DNA of 64,000 nucleotides from Datnioides undecimradiatus (Eukaryota; Chordata; Actinopteri; Lobotiformes; Datnioididae): the NCBI GenBank assembly GCA_008933995.1, contig WARS01002947.1, positions 372,001 to 436,000 of the forward strand. The letters are read 5' to 3'. Positions 52,181-63,661 of this stretch are shown in pieces. Both the position numbers and the translations under genes were made by a program. Each line of letters begins with the position of its first letter. Positions within the stretch are counted from its first letter, which is position 1. The notes below the pieces were generated by a model. The model was not told the origin of the DNA and ran no database searches. It saw only the letters and a list, made by a program, of their open reading frames with translations.

Positions 52181-54743
52181 ATGATGATGGTGAGCGACGA
52201 CTGCCTGGTGGAGTGTAAGATTGATGATGACACTGATGAGGAAGATGTAGGAGAGGAACAGATGAACACTCCTCCTCCTCCTCCAGAGTTTGCATCCAAA
52301 GCTCCAACTCCGATGCCTAAACCCCCGACCCCTACCAGAGCCTCTGCTACTCCCACACCCACCTCTCCTGTCAACAGGGACCCTTATGGTATCAACCAGC
52401 ACCTGAAGGTTTTCTTTCTTCTTTGTCTTCTATGAGACTTTTAACCACCTCCATCATCTGTCAGATGATCGAAACTACACTCTCTGCTGTACTGATTGTT
52501 TCTACCCACCTGTCCTTTCCTTAGTATTGAATATTTGGGTCCAATAATCCATAATATACACCTTTCAGTGGTCAGATGTCTTGGTGTTTGTCAGCTGACA
52601 CTGTCTCCTCTCTCCCTGTGGATTATAGTCCAGGGTTTGTCCTCCAGTATTCCTCAGCTGCGGTTTAGATGGGCAATCATTGCATTAGCATGGACCATTG
52701 GCATTTGTTGGCAAACACTGATATATTGTTTCTGAAAGGAACCTCTGACTTATCTCAAACTGATTCAGGAAAAATAATGAATGTATTTAAGTGTTTGGAG
52801 CCCAAAGAGTTAGAATCAGTCAGTGGCCCAAATGCTAAACCTGAGGTAAACCTGTCATGCCTTCTGTGACTGCACCTTACTACTTGTCATTTTGATTGAG
52901 ATGACACCACTCTGTAGAGCATTTGGCAATTTCTGTGATCTAATTCGGCTTTTCTGTCTGCTGTCTTTGGGTGTCAGTCAGTCAGTAATCCCCGTCTCTG
53001 CAAAGCACGTGATTCTGCACTTGTTTATTTGCTCTGTTGAATAATTGACTCGACTTGACTTAACATGTACCAACCCTCTCGTGTTCCCTGTCCGCAGGTG
53101 GAGGTGAGTGACGTGCTAGCAGAGCCCACCACTCCTCGTAGCATAGACCAAGTGTGGCTCTACAGTGTTGTTGGTTTTGAAGAGGCTCGTACCTGGACAT
53201 ACCGCTGCCTCTCCTTGCTGTTTGCCGTGCCCCTCGCTTTCCTCTGTGGTACTTCCCTGGCCATTCTTGCCTGTCTACATGTCTGGTATGCTGATGCAAT
53301 ACAAATGCTCCCACACACAGACACACACGACCATATGTTCACTCATACATCAAATACACAAAATACACTAAGATACCAGGGAGGATCTTAACTAGTGTGT
53401 TAGATCAGCTTGGTTTGCTTGAATGATGAACTGAAAGGGCTTTGTAACCATTGTGGGTTGTCCTCTCATCAACTTTGGAGGCTCGTCCTGATCTTTGCAG
53501 CATCTCTGTGGAGCCACATTTCCTCCGCTTATTGATGATGGTTTGGACAGAGCTCCATGGTTCATCCAAAGCCTTCCATATTCTTCTCTATCCCTCTCCT
53601 GAGTGTTTGTACTGTTTAGCAATCAGATCTCACAGTTTCTTTGGCAACTCTTTGTGGTCCATGGTTCACAAAGTAAGATACAACAACATTCAAGCAAATC
53701 CTGCACCAACAGCTAACTTTTATCTGGTTTCAATCAGAATCACTGTCACTGAAGGCAACTATAAGTTTTATTCTGTTAACTTTTGTTTGTTATAAGATGA
53801 CACTAAAATGGAACAAGGCTCACATTTACATTGTTATTCCCATCTTTACATTGCAAAATCCTGTAATTTCATAGCACTGTGTTGACCACTGTGTGAAACA
53901 GCAGCCAACAGGTGGTTAGCTAAAAAAGACTTGAGACAACAGCCTGTCAAAATGTAACAAAAGCTATATATCTGCACCTTTAAATGGATACATTTAGATG
54001 TTACATATCTATTGATCTCTAGAAAAGTTGATGGAGATGAGGTCTTCTTCACTTTGAGGTTGCTAGGCAGCCAGCATATATACCAATTGGGATTTTAAAC
54101 AACAAACAAGACATAATCTGTGAGCGAGGTTAAGAGGTGCTGGAGGTCTCAGTTAGTTATTGCTGGACGTCCTGAGGCTAGCTGTTTCTGCTAAGCTAAG
54201 CTCGTCCCACTGGAGAGGCACATTGGCCCAGGGCATCTTTCAGGGAGTTTCCTGTCTGCATTCTGCCTGCAACACAGTCACAGAGAGGAACTGTTCAGGA
54301 ATTTATGACCCAAACAGGTAGGATGCTGCTACATTAATAGTCACATAACTCAAACTTCTGAAATGGAATGTTACGCAAGTATACACTCTTTACCTAATAG
54401 TGGGTCGGCAAGGCTTCTTTTTGATTTGCAGTCCTAAAAGTTTCCATAACAACATCTCTCTCTCTTTTCACACATGACAAATCTTCTCTTTCTGTTTGTC
54501 CTTACACAAAAGGAGACTGACTCATGTAAATAACTTCCTCTCTCCCTCTTCTTTTCTAGGTTTGTGGTGCCTTGCATACAGCTGAGTAACACCTTCCTTC
54601 CGTGCCTGCGGTCTTTGTGTCTGTGTGCTGTGAATGTGTGCATCTCTCCCTTGTGCATGTCCTTTGGTCTCTGCTACAGTCAAATTGTTGTTTCACTGTC
54701 AAACAAGGACTGGCAGCCAGTGAGAGACAAAGAAGCTGTATGA
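52181..54743 (+). CDS. cav2: Caveolin-2-like protein with Thr/Pro-rich N-terminus, 3 exons, 199 aa
   Basis: Caveolins insert a hydrophobic hairpin into the inner leaflet and build caveolae; caveolin-2 normally works with caveolin-1. Exons 52181-52408, 53098-53285 and 54560-54743 join in phase. Residues 65-86 (NRDPYGINQHLK, then VSDVLAEP) match the caveolin-2 form of the signature region (DPHRLNSHLK, FEDVIAEP). A scaffolding-like segment and a hydrophobic hairpin at about 111-144 (LLFAVPLAFLCG, ILACLHVW, FVVPC) follow, then a cysteine-rich tail with ISPLCMSFG. Residues 15-27 are acidic and 30-63 are a Thr/Pro/Ala stretch that makes the protein about 37 residues longer than human CAV2. The Tyr19/Tyr27 type sites of CAV2 have no counterpart: there is no Tyr before residue 69. 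The exon 1 donor (gaag/gttttc) is weak. The start was chosen because an acceptor lies just before three ATGs. Paralogue assignment (cav2 versus a cav2-like copy) is uncertain. Confidence 0.85.
53420..53680 (-). repeat. Possible diverged dispersed repeat in the caveolin intron 2
   Basis: The wording 'attgatgatggtttggacag', 'agctccatggttcatccaaag' and 'gcaactctttgtggtcc' recalls a widespread fish repeat, but the copy is strongly diverged. No ends, no coding potential, and orientation is a guess. Confidence 0.3.
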
Positions 54744-55010
54744 ATGTGAGATGATGATAGAAAGATCAAGTGAGTGAGTGAGTGAGTGACTGGAAACATT
54801 TTGTTTAAAGTGAGTTTTGTATATTTTTTAATTGGCGCAGTTCTTCAACCTGGTCATGTTAATGCCGTTTGATATCTTTCCTTTGTAAAGCCTATTCATA
54901 CAAATTATTATTAATATTATTATTATTGTCATTTTACACTGACTTCAGCTGTAATTCTTATTTTTTTTTAAAAAAATGCATCAAGCAATCAATAAATAAA
55001 TATTCATTTT
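54744..55010 (+). other. cav2: 3' UTR and poly(A) signal of the caveolin-2-like gene
   Basis: After the stop, a TGAG tandem (54768-54788) and AT-rich sequence lead to AATAAATAAATA at 54991-55002, a strong candidate poly(A) signal about 250 bp downstream. The TTATTATTATT words before it could act as AU-rich stability elements. Confidence 0.6.
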
Positions 55011-55014
55011 AATG

Positions 55015-57640
55015 TGTCTGACACTGGAGTCCAAGCTCATTCTGGAGAAAAGTCTGCACGTTCTTGTGTCAGTCATACATGCTATGAGAAAGGAAGTCTG
55101 GCCACTTACAGGAACAGAGAATTAAAGTAAAAACAACTCATACAAAAGTGCAGATGGTTGACTGAGCAGCGTGCCCACATGCAGACTATAGACTAATATA
55201 AGAAATGAATACAGTATTCAGTGAGTGTGTTTGTCTCTGTGTCCAGGATGCTGCCGTCTCTTTCATACCCCGTCATTTATAACTAAATAATGTTTGGTTG
55301 AGTACCAAGTTTGGTCCGAACAACAGCAGAAATGTTTTGTGGGACTATGGAGAAGCTCTCCTCATAGTTGTACAATCTAATTAATTAATTAGATAACCCT
55401 AAATTCAGTGTACTGGCTTGCTGGTGCTGGGCTCTCTGAGTGGCCTGGTAAGATTATCAGGCTATGAAAATAAAATTGATCCAGTACTGAGCAAGAGAAC
55501 CATAAAACAGAGGTTTGAAGTTTCAACACTTTGGATTTGTGCTTATTTACTATCTTGCTGACAGTTAGTTGAGAAGACTGATGCTGCTCTACTGCCTATA
55601 CTCTAAACATGTAACTACAGTCAGCATTCAAGTAGCTTAGATTAGCATGAGGACTGAAAGCTGAGAAACAGCAACATGAACCGAGATAAGAGTGATATGA
55701 GTGAGGAGAGAAGGAAGACGTTTTTTAGACACCAAGAGCAGATCAAGACCATTTTTATGACCAGATGGATTTGCAGGACTCTTCCTGGGTCTTTGGTAAT
55801 CCTGGAGCTCCTGGAGCTCCTGGAAGTGGATGTCAACAAAAGCATGGGTTACGACGGAGCTTATTCGACATCATTTGAAAGTTACACTAACTACACTAAA
55901 TGTGTAGCAGCTTAACAGCGCTTGAAACAACTGTGTCACCAGGAGTCCATTTCAACAAAAGGTGTAAAAGCCACCACAGTCTTTACATCAGCTCATGGTC
56001 CAGATATAAGCGTCTCCTACATATCCAGAAGATGTTAGGAACCAGGGAGATGACCTCAGTCAGGTAAGCCACTTCAGAATGGAGCACAGTGAGAGCTTGG
56101 TTGTCAACAACAGAAACATATTAAAACACACGCACCTTCAGCATTCCAGGTTTTGCTTCAGCATATAAGACTTACTAAATGCTTTTAAAGACATTTGCAC
56201 CAATTGTCAAATACAGTTAGTAGCTAATTACTAGAATTGAAAATGACCATTCTGGTCTATCCTGGGAGTCTTTTATCACCAACATCATAATTTAAGCAAA
56301 ATAATAATACATTTGTTTCCAGCGTCTCATTTTTTTCTCAGTTTCTACATCTTTCCTCCACTTCTCTCTCTTTTTCTAAGCTGTCTCCTCTGTTCATCAG
56401 CATCACACCTGGCACGGTACTGTCTCTGCTTTTCAGCAGCGCTCAGTGGTGTGCGAGAACTCTGTAGAAATCAGTCAAATCAATCAAAGATTTTTAAAAT
56501 GTCTATTGTAAATAATCTGAACATGAAGACTTAAAAACAGTTGAGTTCATGTTCAGTTAATAATCCCATCCAGGTAGTTATTGCAACACTGACATACTTA
56601 TGTTACCTGGTGGCAATAAAAGAAAAAAATGGCAATTTATGTTCTGGAAAATATGGCAATACATTTAAAACAAGTAAATTATTCTAAATTATACGTGCAC
56701 ATTTGATTTTACTATAGATAATGGGCTGTCCCTTCTGAGTGAACTGAAGGAGATGCAACCCTGTTACTGTAATGCAACCCTGTTATTCTAATTACAGTAA
56801 CAGGGCTGAAAATCAATGCTAATGTTAGCTTTTTTTCAGAAATAGATACTAGCTGTGGAATGTAATGTTATTGTTAGTGTCAATGACAGACTAAGCTACA
56901 TTAATAAATACAGAAAACTTTGAATTAAGTTGTCTTATTCCGATAATATGACTAACAGGGTTGCATTGGTTAGAGTGACACAATCAGTCAAGGTTGAAAA
57001 GATGGGAAAAATATGAAAAATAGAAGAGAGGACATACCTTTGGTCTGCCCTGGTGTTAGCATAGGGCTTGATGATGTCATTTCCTCTGTGTTACCTGACT
57101 CACTGTTTTTCTTCTTCTGCTGCAATGCTAAAAACGTTTCGGTAACAGGTAACATGTAACATGTTGTGGGACACAACTTCAGTGCATCATTACTATTATT
57201 TAAAATATGTTGATAATTACACTAATTGTTTTAACAACTACAAGAAACACATTGAGACAACTGATTTTAATGGTTATATTTGACATGCAAGTTTGTCATC
57301 AAAGAAGGTGGGACAAGAGAAGGAGTGCTGGAGATCTATTTAGTATTTTGAATAATATTTTGGAACATATTTTCCTACAATCATATTCACATTTTGCCTC
57401 AGCACAAGAACAATTTACACAACAAGTGCATGTCTTAGTGTTTTGTGCTTGGATTGGTTGAATATTTTTGGGTGGGACAGAAAATGTCCTCCAATTCTGG
57501 AATGTCCCATTAATTAATCAATACATTTATGAATAATAAGTGATAATAATAATTGTTTGCAACCCTAATAACCTCTATGGTCTTCCTTGCATTGTGTGCT
57601 GCACCAATAATTTGTGTAACGACAATATCCTAATTTTCTT
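55015..57640. other. Intergenic spacer upstream of fam50a
   Basis: No exon chain could be supported on either strand. The longest frames (for example 55676-55915) have no family resemblance and no flanking splice logic. The words 'cctggagctcctggagct' near 55800 are a small tandem repeat of 9 bp. The rest is AT-rich unique sequence. Confidence 0.5.
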
Positions 57641-57739
57641 TCCATAAGATAATTTAATGGAAGGTTTGACACTCTTTGCTCGCTCACGGCTGCATGAACT
57701 CGTTACTCCGAGTTCTCTTGTGGTCGTGAACGCACCATC

Positions 57740-57895
57740 GGGTATCAGCTAACTACCCAGCATGCACTTCGTCGTCGCCATTTTTGTTGTTGTGTGTTAG
57801 GTGGTGCACCTTCACAGTTGAGGGAAAATCTGTGTATTGTTTCAGAATTCAGCCTTTTTCGTTTGTTATACGCGCGTGAAAGAGAAATAAGAAAC
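57740..57895 (+). promoter_or_regulatory. fam50a: Putative fam50a core promoter and leader
   Basis: Directly upstream of the fam50a ATG lie CTACCCAGCATGC (57753-57765), which resembles a ZNF143/THAP11-type site, and GCCATTTTT (57777-57785), which resembles a YY1 site near a start. CpGs are locally frequent and there is no TATA box. The transcription start probably lies around 57780-57800, giving a leader of about 100 bases in the first coding exon. Confidence 0.5.
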
Positions 57896-60119
57896 ATGGC
57901 GCAGTACAAAGGAGCCGCGAGTGAGGCTGGCAGAGCCATGCAGCTGATGAAAAAGCGGGAAAAGGAGAGAGAACAGCTCGAGCAACTTAAGCAGAAGATT
58001 GCAGAGGTTTGTAACTTTTTCTCTCAATAAAACTAACAAACTAAACTAACCTCCGGACTGCGAGTTATTAATTAGCTGTTTAGGTTTTAAAGTCTCGAGG
58101 GACAGCGACCTGCGGGGTCTGTGAACAAGTCATTACATGGAGCTGTCTGTGATATAAAGCCTTGATATTATACTAACAGTTTAATCTGCGAACCCCCTGT
58201 CAGTCAAACCTGCACATCCACCCGCTGCTGTGTCTGTCTCTCACAGGACAACATGGTCAAGTCCAACATTGATAAGAAGTTCTCAGCCCATTACGATGCT
58301 GTGGAGGCAGAGCTCAAGTCCAGCACAGTGGGTAAGTGTCATGATGCTCATGAACGGTGTCACAGCAGTGTGACTGAGGTCAAGTCACAGAGATGACACG
58401 GTTACAGCTCACCTGTCACAGTTCTCATCACTGTACAGCAACTTGTGACTTTAATAAATGTAATAACGTAACAGAGACGTAATATGCACGCCATTCTAAT
58501 TTGGCCCCTGTGTACTAATGTCTTGATCAGGTCTGGTGACACTGAATGATATGAAGGCAAAGCAGGAGGCACTGGTGAAGGAGCGAGAGAAGCAACTGGC
58601 CAAGAAGGAGCAGTCCAAGGAGCTCCAGCTGTGAGTCAGACTACTGCACCTCAGCTGTTGACAGCTGACAGTTCTGGGGAAAGGGACAATCCACGGACTG
58701 CTGCTCCCAGTAATTTAAAGTCCATCAGGCAAAGAGTTGAAACAGGAACAAGAAGTAAAACACAAGACCAGCTGATTGTCTCCCAAAGAGACATATTCAA
58801 CTGCCAGAACTATGTTGGCAATACTGCAGTTTTACAGCTAGGCCTAATTCTACAACATACAATGATACTGTAACAGATAAAGAAACAGTAATGGTAATTG
58901 TAGTGATAGAAGCCATAATAGTAATGCTACATGCACAAGTAAGTGTTGAGTAGGACTGAGGGGGCAGTTTGTGGCCTGTGCTCACAGATCCAGACTCTAC
59001 AGCTTCAGAATACCTGCCACAACTGACAGGAAGAGAGAGGAGAGAAGGCTATGATGCCCCCAGATGTTGGCCTGTAAACACATACAAATACAGTGTATCA
59101 TGCTGTGTCATATAGGGGCGAACTCTTGTTAACTTTTTGGCGTTCATTATTTATGCATTTGTGTTTGCAGCAAGCTAGAGAAGCAGAAAGAGAAGAAGAG
59201 GAAGGAGGAACAGAAGAGGAAGATTGCCAGTTTATCTTTTAATCCTGAAGATGAAGGTGATGAGGAGGAAGAAAATGAAGAGGAAGAGCAAGACTGTGAG
59301 TACTGATGTTAAGATTGTATGAGGACAAACTAAAACACCCGGGACATTTGTCTGATGAATGTTTGGCTCTGTCACATAGATGCTCCAGTTAAGAAGAAGA
59401 AACTGGGGAAGAATCCAGACGTAGACACAAGTTTCCTTCCTGATCGAGACAGAGAGGTGAGATTCAGATATTTACAGTGTGATGGCATGGGACTGCTCAG
59501 ATTCTGGCAGTATTTTGGTTCGAACAGTTTGCTTTAGAGATGTGTTTAGCTGTGTGTCATCACCCTGCAAATCCAGCTTTCAAGACTCAAGACAGCTCTG
59601 TTTTACCTGGCAAGACCAGAGAGCCGTTGCTGTGGAGAAGACAAGACCTCTCGTCTTGACATTGCTTCAGAGTAACAAGTAGTTTTACTTTCAACCTGTC
59701 TTCCTGTGAATCTTTGCCTTTGAACAGATTAACAAACCAATCAGACTCCAGAAAAATTCTAGCTTAACAAAACATTATCTAACACTCATGGCTGGTGGCA
59801 TATTCACACATCAGTAAAAAAGGCTGTTCAAACCGTTAAAACACTGGTTAAGTTATCATCTTCTTCAGTCTCTAATCTTATGATATAGCTGCAGTGCAGT
59901 GAGAGTAATTATGCAAACACTGTGGCCGTGCCATAGGCCTCTTCATGCTGCAAGCTACAGCTCACTCCATAGCTACAGTTGCTCCCCTGTTCTTCTCTGG
60001 CGCACCGATCATTGCCGGTTGATGTAAAACTTATCACTGTCAGTGCGTCATCGCAGGAATGTCACACCAGACACCAGATTTCCAAACTTTGTTTACTGTG
60101 AAATCCAGAGACTTTCTGG

Positions 60120-60154
<35 letters not shown>

Positions 60155-63100
60155 AGCTTGTTTGGCAGTGGCTGGAACGTGGCATCTCTTACTGCAGCTT
60201 TAATCCAAAGTGGCCCTCAACTAGAAACATTTCATGTCATTTTCACTGCATTGCTTTTGTCTGACTCTTGTGTTTAGGAGGAGGAAAATCGTCTCAGAGA
60301 GGAACTGAGGCAGGAATGGGAGCTGAAACAGGAGAAGATCAAAAGTGAGTGTCAGGATTCTGTCTCCTCAGCTCTGATCACAGACAGACTTTCTGTCCTA
60401 ATGTCCCATCTTTGACAGTGTCACAGCTTTGGTGAATTCCTCACTTTTTTATCTTTTTCCTGCCCCATGAACACATGCACACACTCACACTTACTGTCAA
60501 TTCACAAATATTATTTGTGTGTTTGTCTTCAGGTGAGGAGATTGAGATTACATTCAGCTACTGGGATGGCTCTGGACATCGTAAGACTGTCAAGGTACAG
60601 AAGGATGAGCTGGTTCACTGTTTTCACTGTAGAACAACAGAATCCTAACTATGGCTACTGTTCTCAGTACAGTAACAACCATGATAATAATAATATAATA
60701 ATAATAAATGGTAGCAGTGGGCAGGTAGGTGGAGCCAGGCCACAGATCAAATGTTTGAATGTCCACCAGACCACCAGAGGTTGTACAGCTCTGGAGCCAC
60801 AGGTGTCTGTAGAGAGAGAGAGAGAGAAACCAGAGAGCGAGAGACCAAATAGACTACTCAACCTAGTGTTTATCCTCCTGATATCTGTCTTATGTCTTTG
60901 TATTAATTTTGCTTGCAGATGAAAAAGGGAAACACCATCCAGAACTTTCTGCAGAGGGCTCTGGAGGTCCTCAGAAAGGACTTTAGTGAGCTCAGGTGAG
61001 ACTTCAAGAAGAAGGGTTCTCAACCAAACGCTAACCGAAGATTGAAAATGACAGTTTAAATACACTGCAGCCACCCTGTGGTGGGATATGGAATCGCAAT
61101 GATCCATGAGTCCCTCAAAGTCTGGATACCACCCACCGTTACATGAGTCAGAGGGCAAATGAGGCGCAGATGTTCATGATCCCTTGACACAGGATTTTAC
61201 AACTCAGAAAAGTTAAGAGTCATTTATTGTGTTGAAAAAATCTAACAATTAGTTAAACAGTAGAAATCCATTAATACGACAAAGTGAACCACCAGGAATG
61301 TGGACCTGCACATATGCAATCAGCCATCACAGCCGTATTCAAGTCTGAATTCAGACAGCACCAGTTTGATGTTTAAGGTTGAATGAGAGGGTGCTTTGCC
61401 TACAGCCTAGCCCTCAGGCTAAAGCTAGTTTGTATGCTACTGTTAACAGATATTAAAACTAAGGGTTCAGATCTCACCTCCAGTTCTTATTGAAGAGCAG
61501 AAGACCTGAGCTGACCGCACCTCTCCAATGAACACCCAGACTCATTCAGCTCTTTCCTTTCTTTTTCCCAGCCAAGCATCACAGCAGCCAGTTGTTGTAG
61601 TGTGTTCCTGTTTGAGATTAGAGAGATTGAGATTAAAGCCTGTTAAGATTCTTCTTCATGTTTGACACAACCAGTTTTCACAACTGCTTGGGATTTTAAA
61701 ATTTCTGTAGTGTGAACTGGGTGTATGTCTTTCTATTTAATCATTTAAATCCCTGCAGTGAAAACATTAAACTTTATTTTCTGCCAGTGTCTTCATTGAT
61801 ACTGTCAGGAGTCACCAAGGTCATCAATGTTCCACCTCTAACCATAGATGTGGGAATGCTGAAAAAGGAGTCATTTGCACTCTCACTCTCTCACTCCCAC
61901 TTGGAAGTGAGTGGACCCTGACAGAGTGTTACACTTGATTTGTTCTGTGTGCAGGTCTGCTGGAGTAGAGCAGCTGATGTACATCAAAGAGGATCTGATC
62001 ATCCCACATGTAGGTACCATGTGCTTCCTGACATCTCTGCTGAAACAGTTGCTCCTTGTTTTAATTTGCTTGACCTCACTTTAAAGTTCAAGTGTTACAG
62101 CAGTCATCACCTCTGATGTCAGTCACAGAGGAGTTTTACACTCTGGTTGCACCTCCAGACTTTATCAAGTGGAAACATTCAGACTGATCACATCTTAAAG
62201 AGCTAGCCTGACGTTGTTGTTCCTGTCATCAGTGTGTAAGATGTGATTTGTCCAACAGCTGGGACACCTTTTCACTCAATGCCTCATGTGTTTGTTTCAT
62301 TCAGCACCACAGCTTTTACGACTTCATTGTGACCAAAGCCAGAGGCAAATCTGGTGAGTGACCAACATCCCGCTGATTGAAAACACCTGGATTGGCGTTT
62401 ACATGTTACATTTTGAAACTCGGGAAGTAGCTGTTTCTGTACAACATGTGAAAATGGGAGTTTGTGTTTTCTTCATCGTCAGTCAGTTGATCTTTGTCCT
62501 GCAGGTCCTCTTTTCAGCTTTGACGTCCACGATGATATTCGACTGGTGAACGATGCCACTGTGGAAAAAGATGAGGTGAGGATTTCTTGACAAGAGATGA
62601 ACGTTTCCTTTCCTGCTTTAAAATATACAGTCGCACAATAATAATAAGTAACTAACAACTAGCCAATATTAATCTATAATAAGAAAGTGTTCTCTGCGAA
62701 TGCTTGTTTTCAACACCAACAACAGTGACGTATTAAAACAGACAACAGTTACAGGTGTTGGTTTCTCTCCTGCCAAACAAAACAGAGCTGTGCTGCTTCT
62801 GCTGCTCATCTGATCTTTGAAATCCAAACCATGTAACTGAACCATTGTTGTTCTTCTCACAAACCACAGTCCCTTTCACGCATGCACTGCAACTCTGAAC
62901 TCATCGTGACCCTGACTCTGTCCTGTCAGCTCCTACGTACAAAGTTAGTGGGTGTGTTGTCAGCGTTAATGACTTCACTCAGAGTGTTGCTGCTTGACTA
63001 TATCACTTTCCAGTCTACCCTGAGGAGAAGTGGGACTAATCTGTGGGGAGAGACAGCACGCTCCATTCAGTAATCATTCAAGTTTCATCCTCAATCTGAT

Positions 63101-63661
63101 CTTTCAAACAACACACCTCTCTGCTGACCTGTCGCTTCCATAGAAAACAGATTTCAGTCGTTATTGAAATCTTTTTACTTGTCAGTGTAATGTCACATTA
63201 AGCCAAGTGTGAATGGAGCAGGTCATTGTGTGTGCTGCTTTCCAAACAATCCTTGATATAGCAAAATTGTCCAAATACACACGGTATTGATATCAACCCA
63301 AGCAGTCATCACCATGGATGATTTGTCCTCCTCTGCCGACCCTTACCTAAACTAAACACATTCCCAGTGCTGAAAACACAGGCACAGTTTTATGGAGGAA
63401 ACCATATTGAGATATATTTACCTAAAAAACAGTCCACATCCTGGCCAGTGTGAGGATGGAGAGACAGGTGCACATCTGTACCAATGAGTCTGACATGGAC
63501 TCTGTCAGCATGTAAAGGAAGCTAAGCCAGTTGTGTTCTTTTGCCTAAAGTCTCACGCAGGTAAAGTGGTGCTGCGGAGCTGGTACGAGAAGAACAAGCA
63601 CATCTTCCCTGCTAGCCGCTGGGAGCCGTACGATCCGGAGAAGAAATGGGACAAATATACG
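57896..63661 (+). CDS. fam50a: FAM50A / XAP5 nuclear protein, 12 exons seen, lacks only its last exon
   Basis: FAM50A is a conserved nuclear protein of the XAP5 family associated with spliceosome function. Exons are 57896-58006, 58247-58331, 58531-58630, 59171-59295, 59380-59456, 60278-60344, 60533-60594, 60919-60995, 61955-62009, 62305-62353, 62505-62575 and 63551-63661, all in phase, for 330 residues. The N-terminus ([14 protein letters not shown], then [19 protein letters not shown]) is near identical to the human protein. A Lys/Glu-rich coiled coil and an acidic run (about residues 125-140) precede a basic KKKKLGK nuclear-localisation-like motif. The XAP5 domain follows ([62 protein letters not shown]). 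The family normally ends two residues later (IR), so one tiny coding exon lies beyond the window; reading past the donor at 63662 gives unconserved sequence. No sign of decay. Confidence 0.97.
59920..60105 (+). repeat. Dispersed sequence shared with arhgap4 intron 17
   Basis: In fam50a intron 5, 'ggttgatgtaaaact', 'catcgcaggaatgt' and 'ccagacaccagatt' align with the copy at 43150-43340 on the same strand. The two copies differ by substitutions and small gaps. A TG tract follows immediately at 60120-60153. The class is unknown. Confidence 0.6.
60120..60153. repeat. TG dinucleotide microsatellite in fam50a intron 5
   Basis: About 17 TG units, some 125 bp upstream of the exon 6 acceptor (60276-60277). 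It lies at the right edge of a dispersed repeat copy and may derive from its tail. Confidence 0.95.
60676..60712. repeat. ATA/AAT trinucleotide microsatellite
   Basis: An imperfect run of ATA/AAT units in fam50a intron 7. The overlapping minus-strand open frame of 164 codons covering this region is not supported as a gene. Confidence 0.8.

Noticed and set aside
60664-61158. 164-codon minus-strand open frame
   Set aside because: It overlaps fam50a exon 8 on the opposite strand and an ATA microsatellite. Its only conserved-looking part is the antisense of the real exon.
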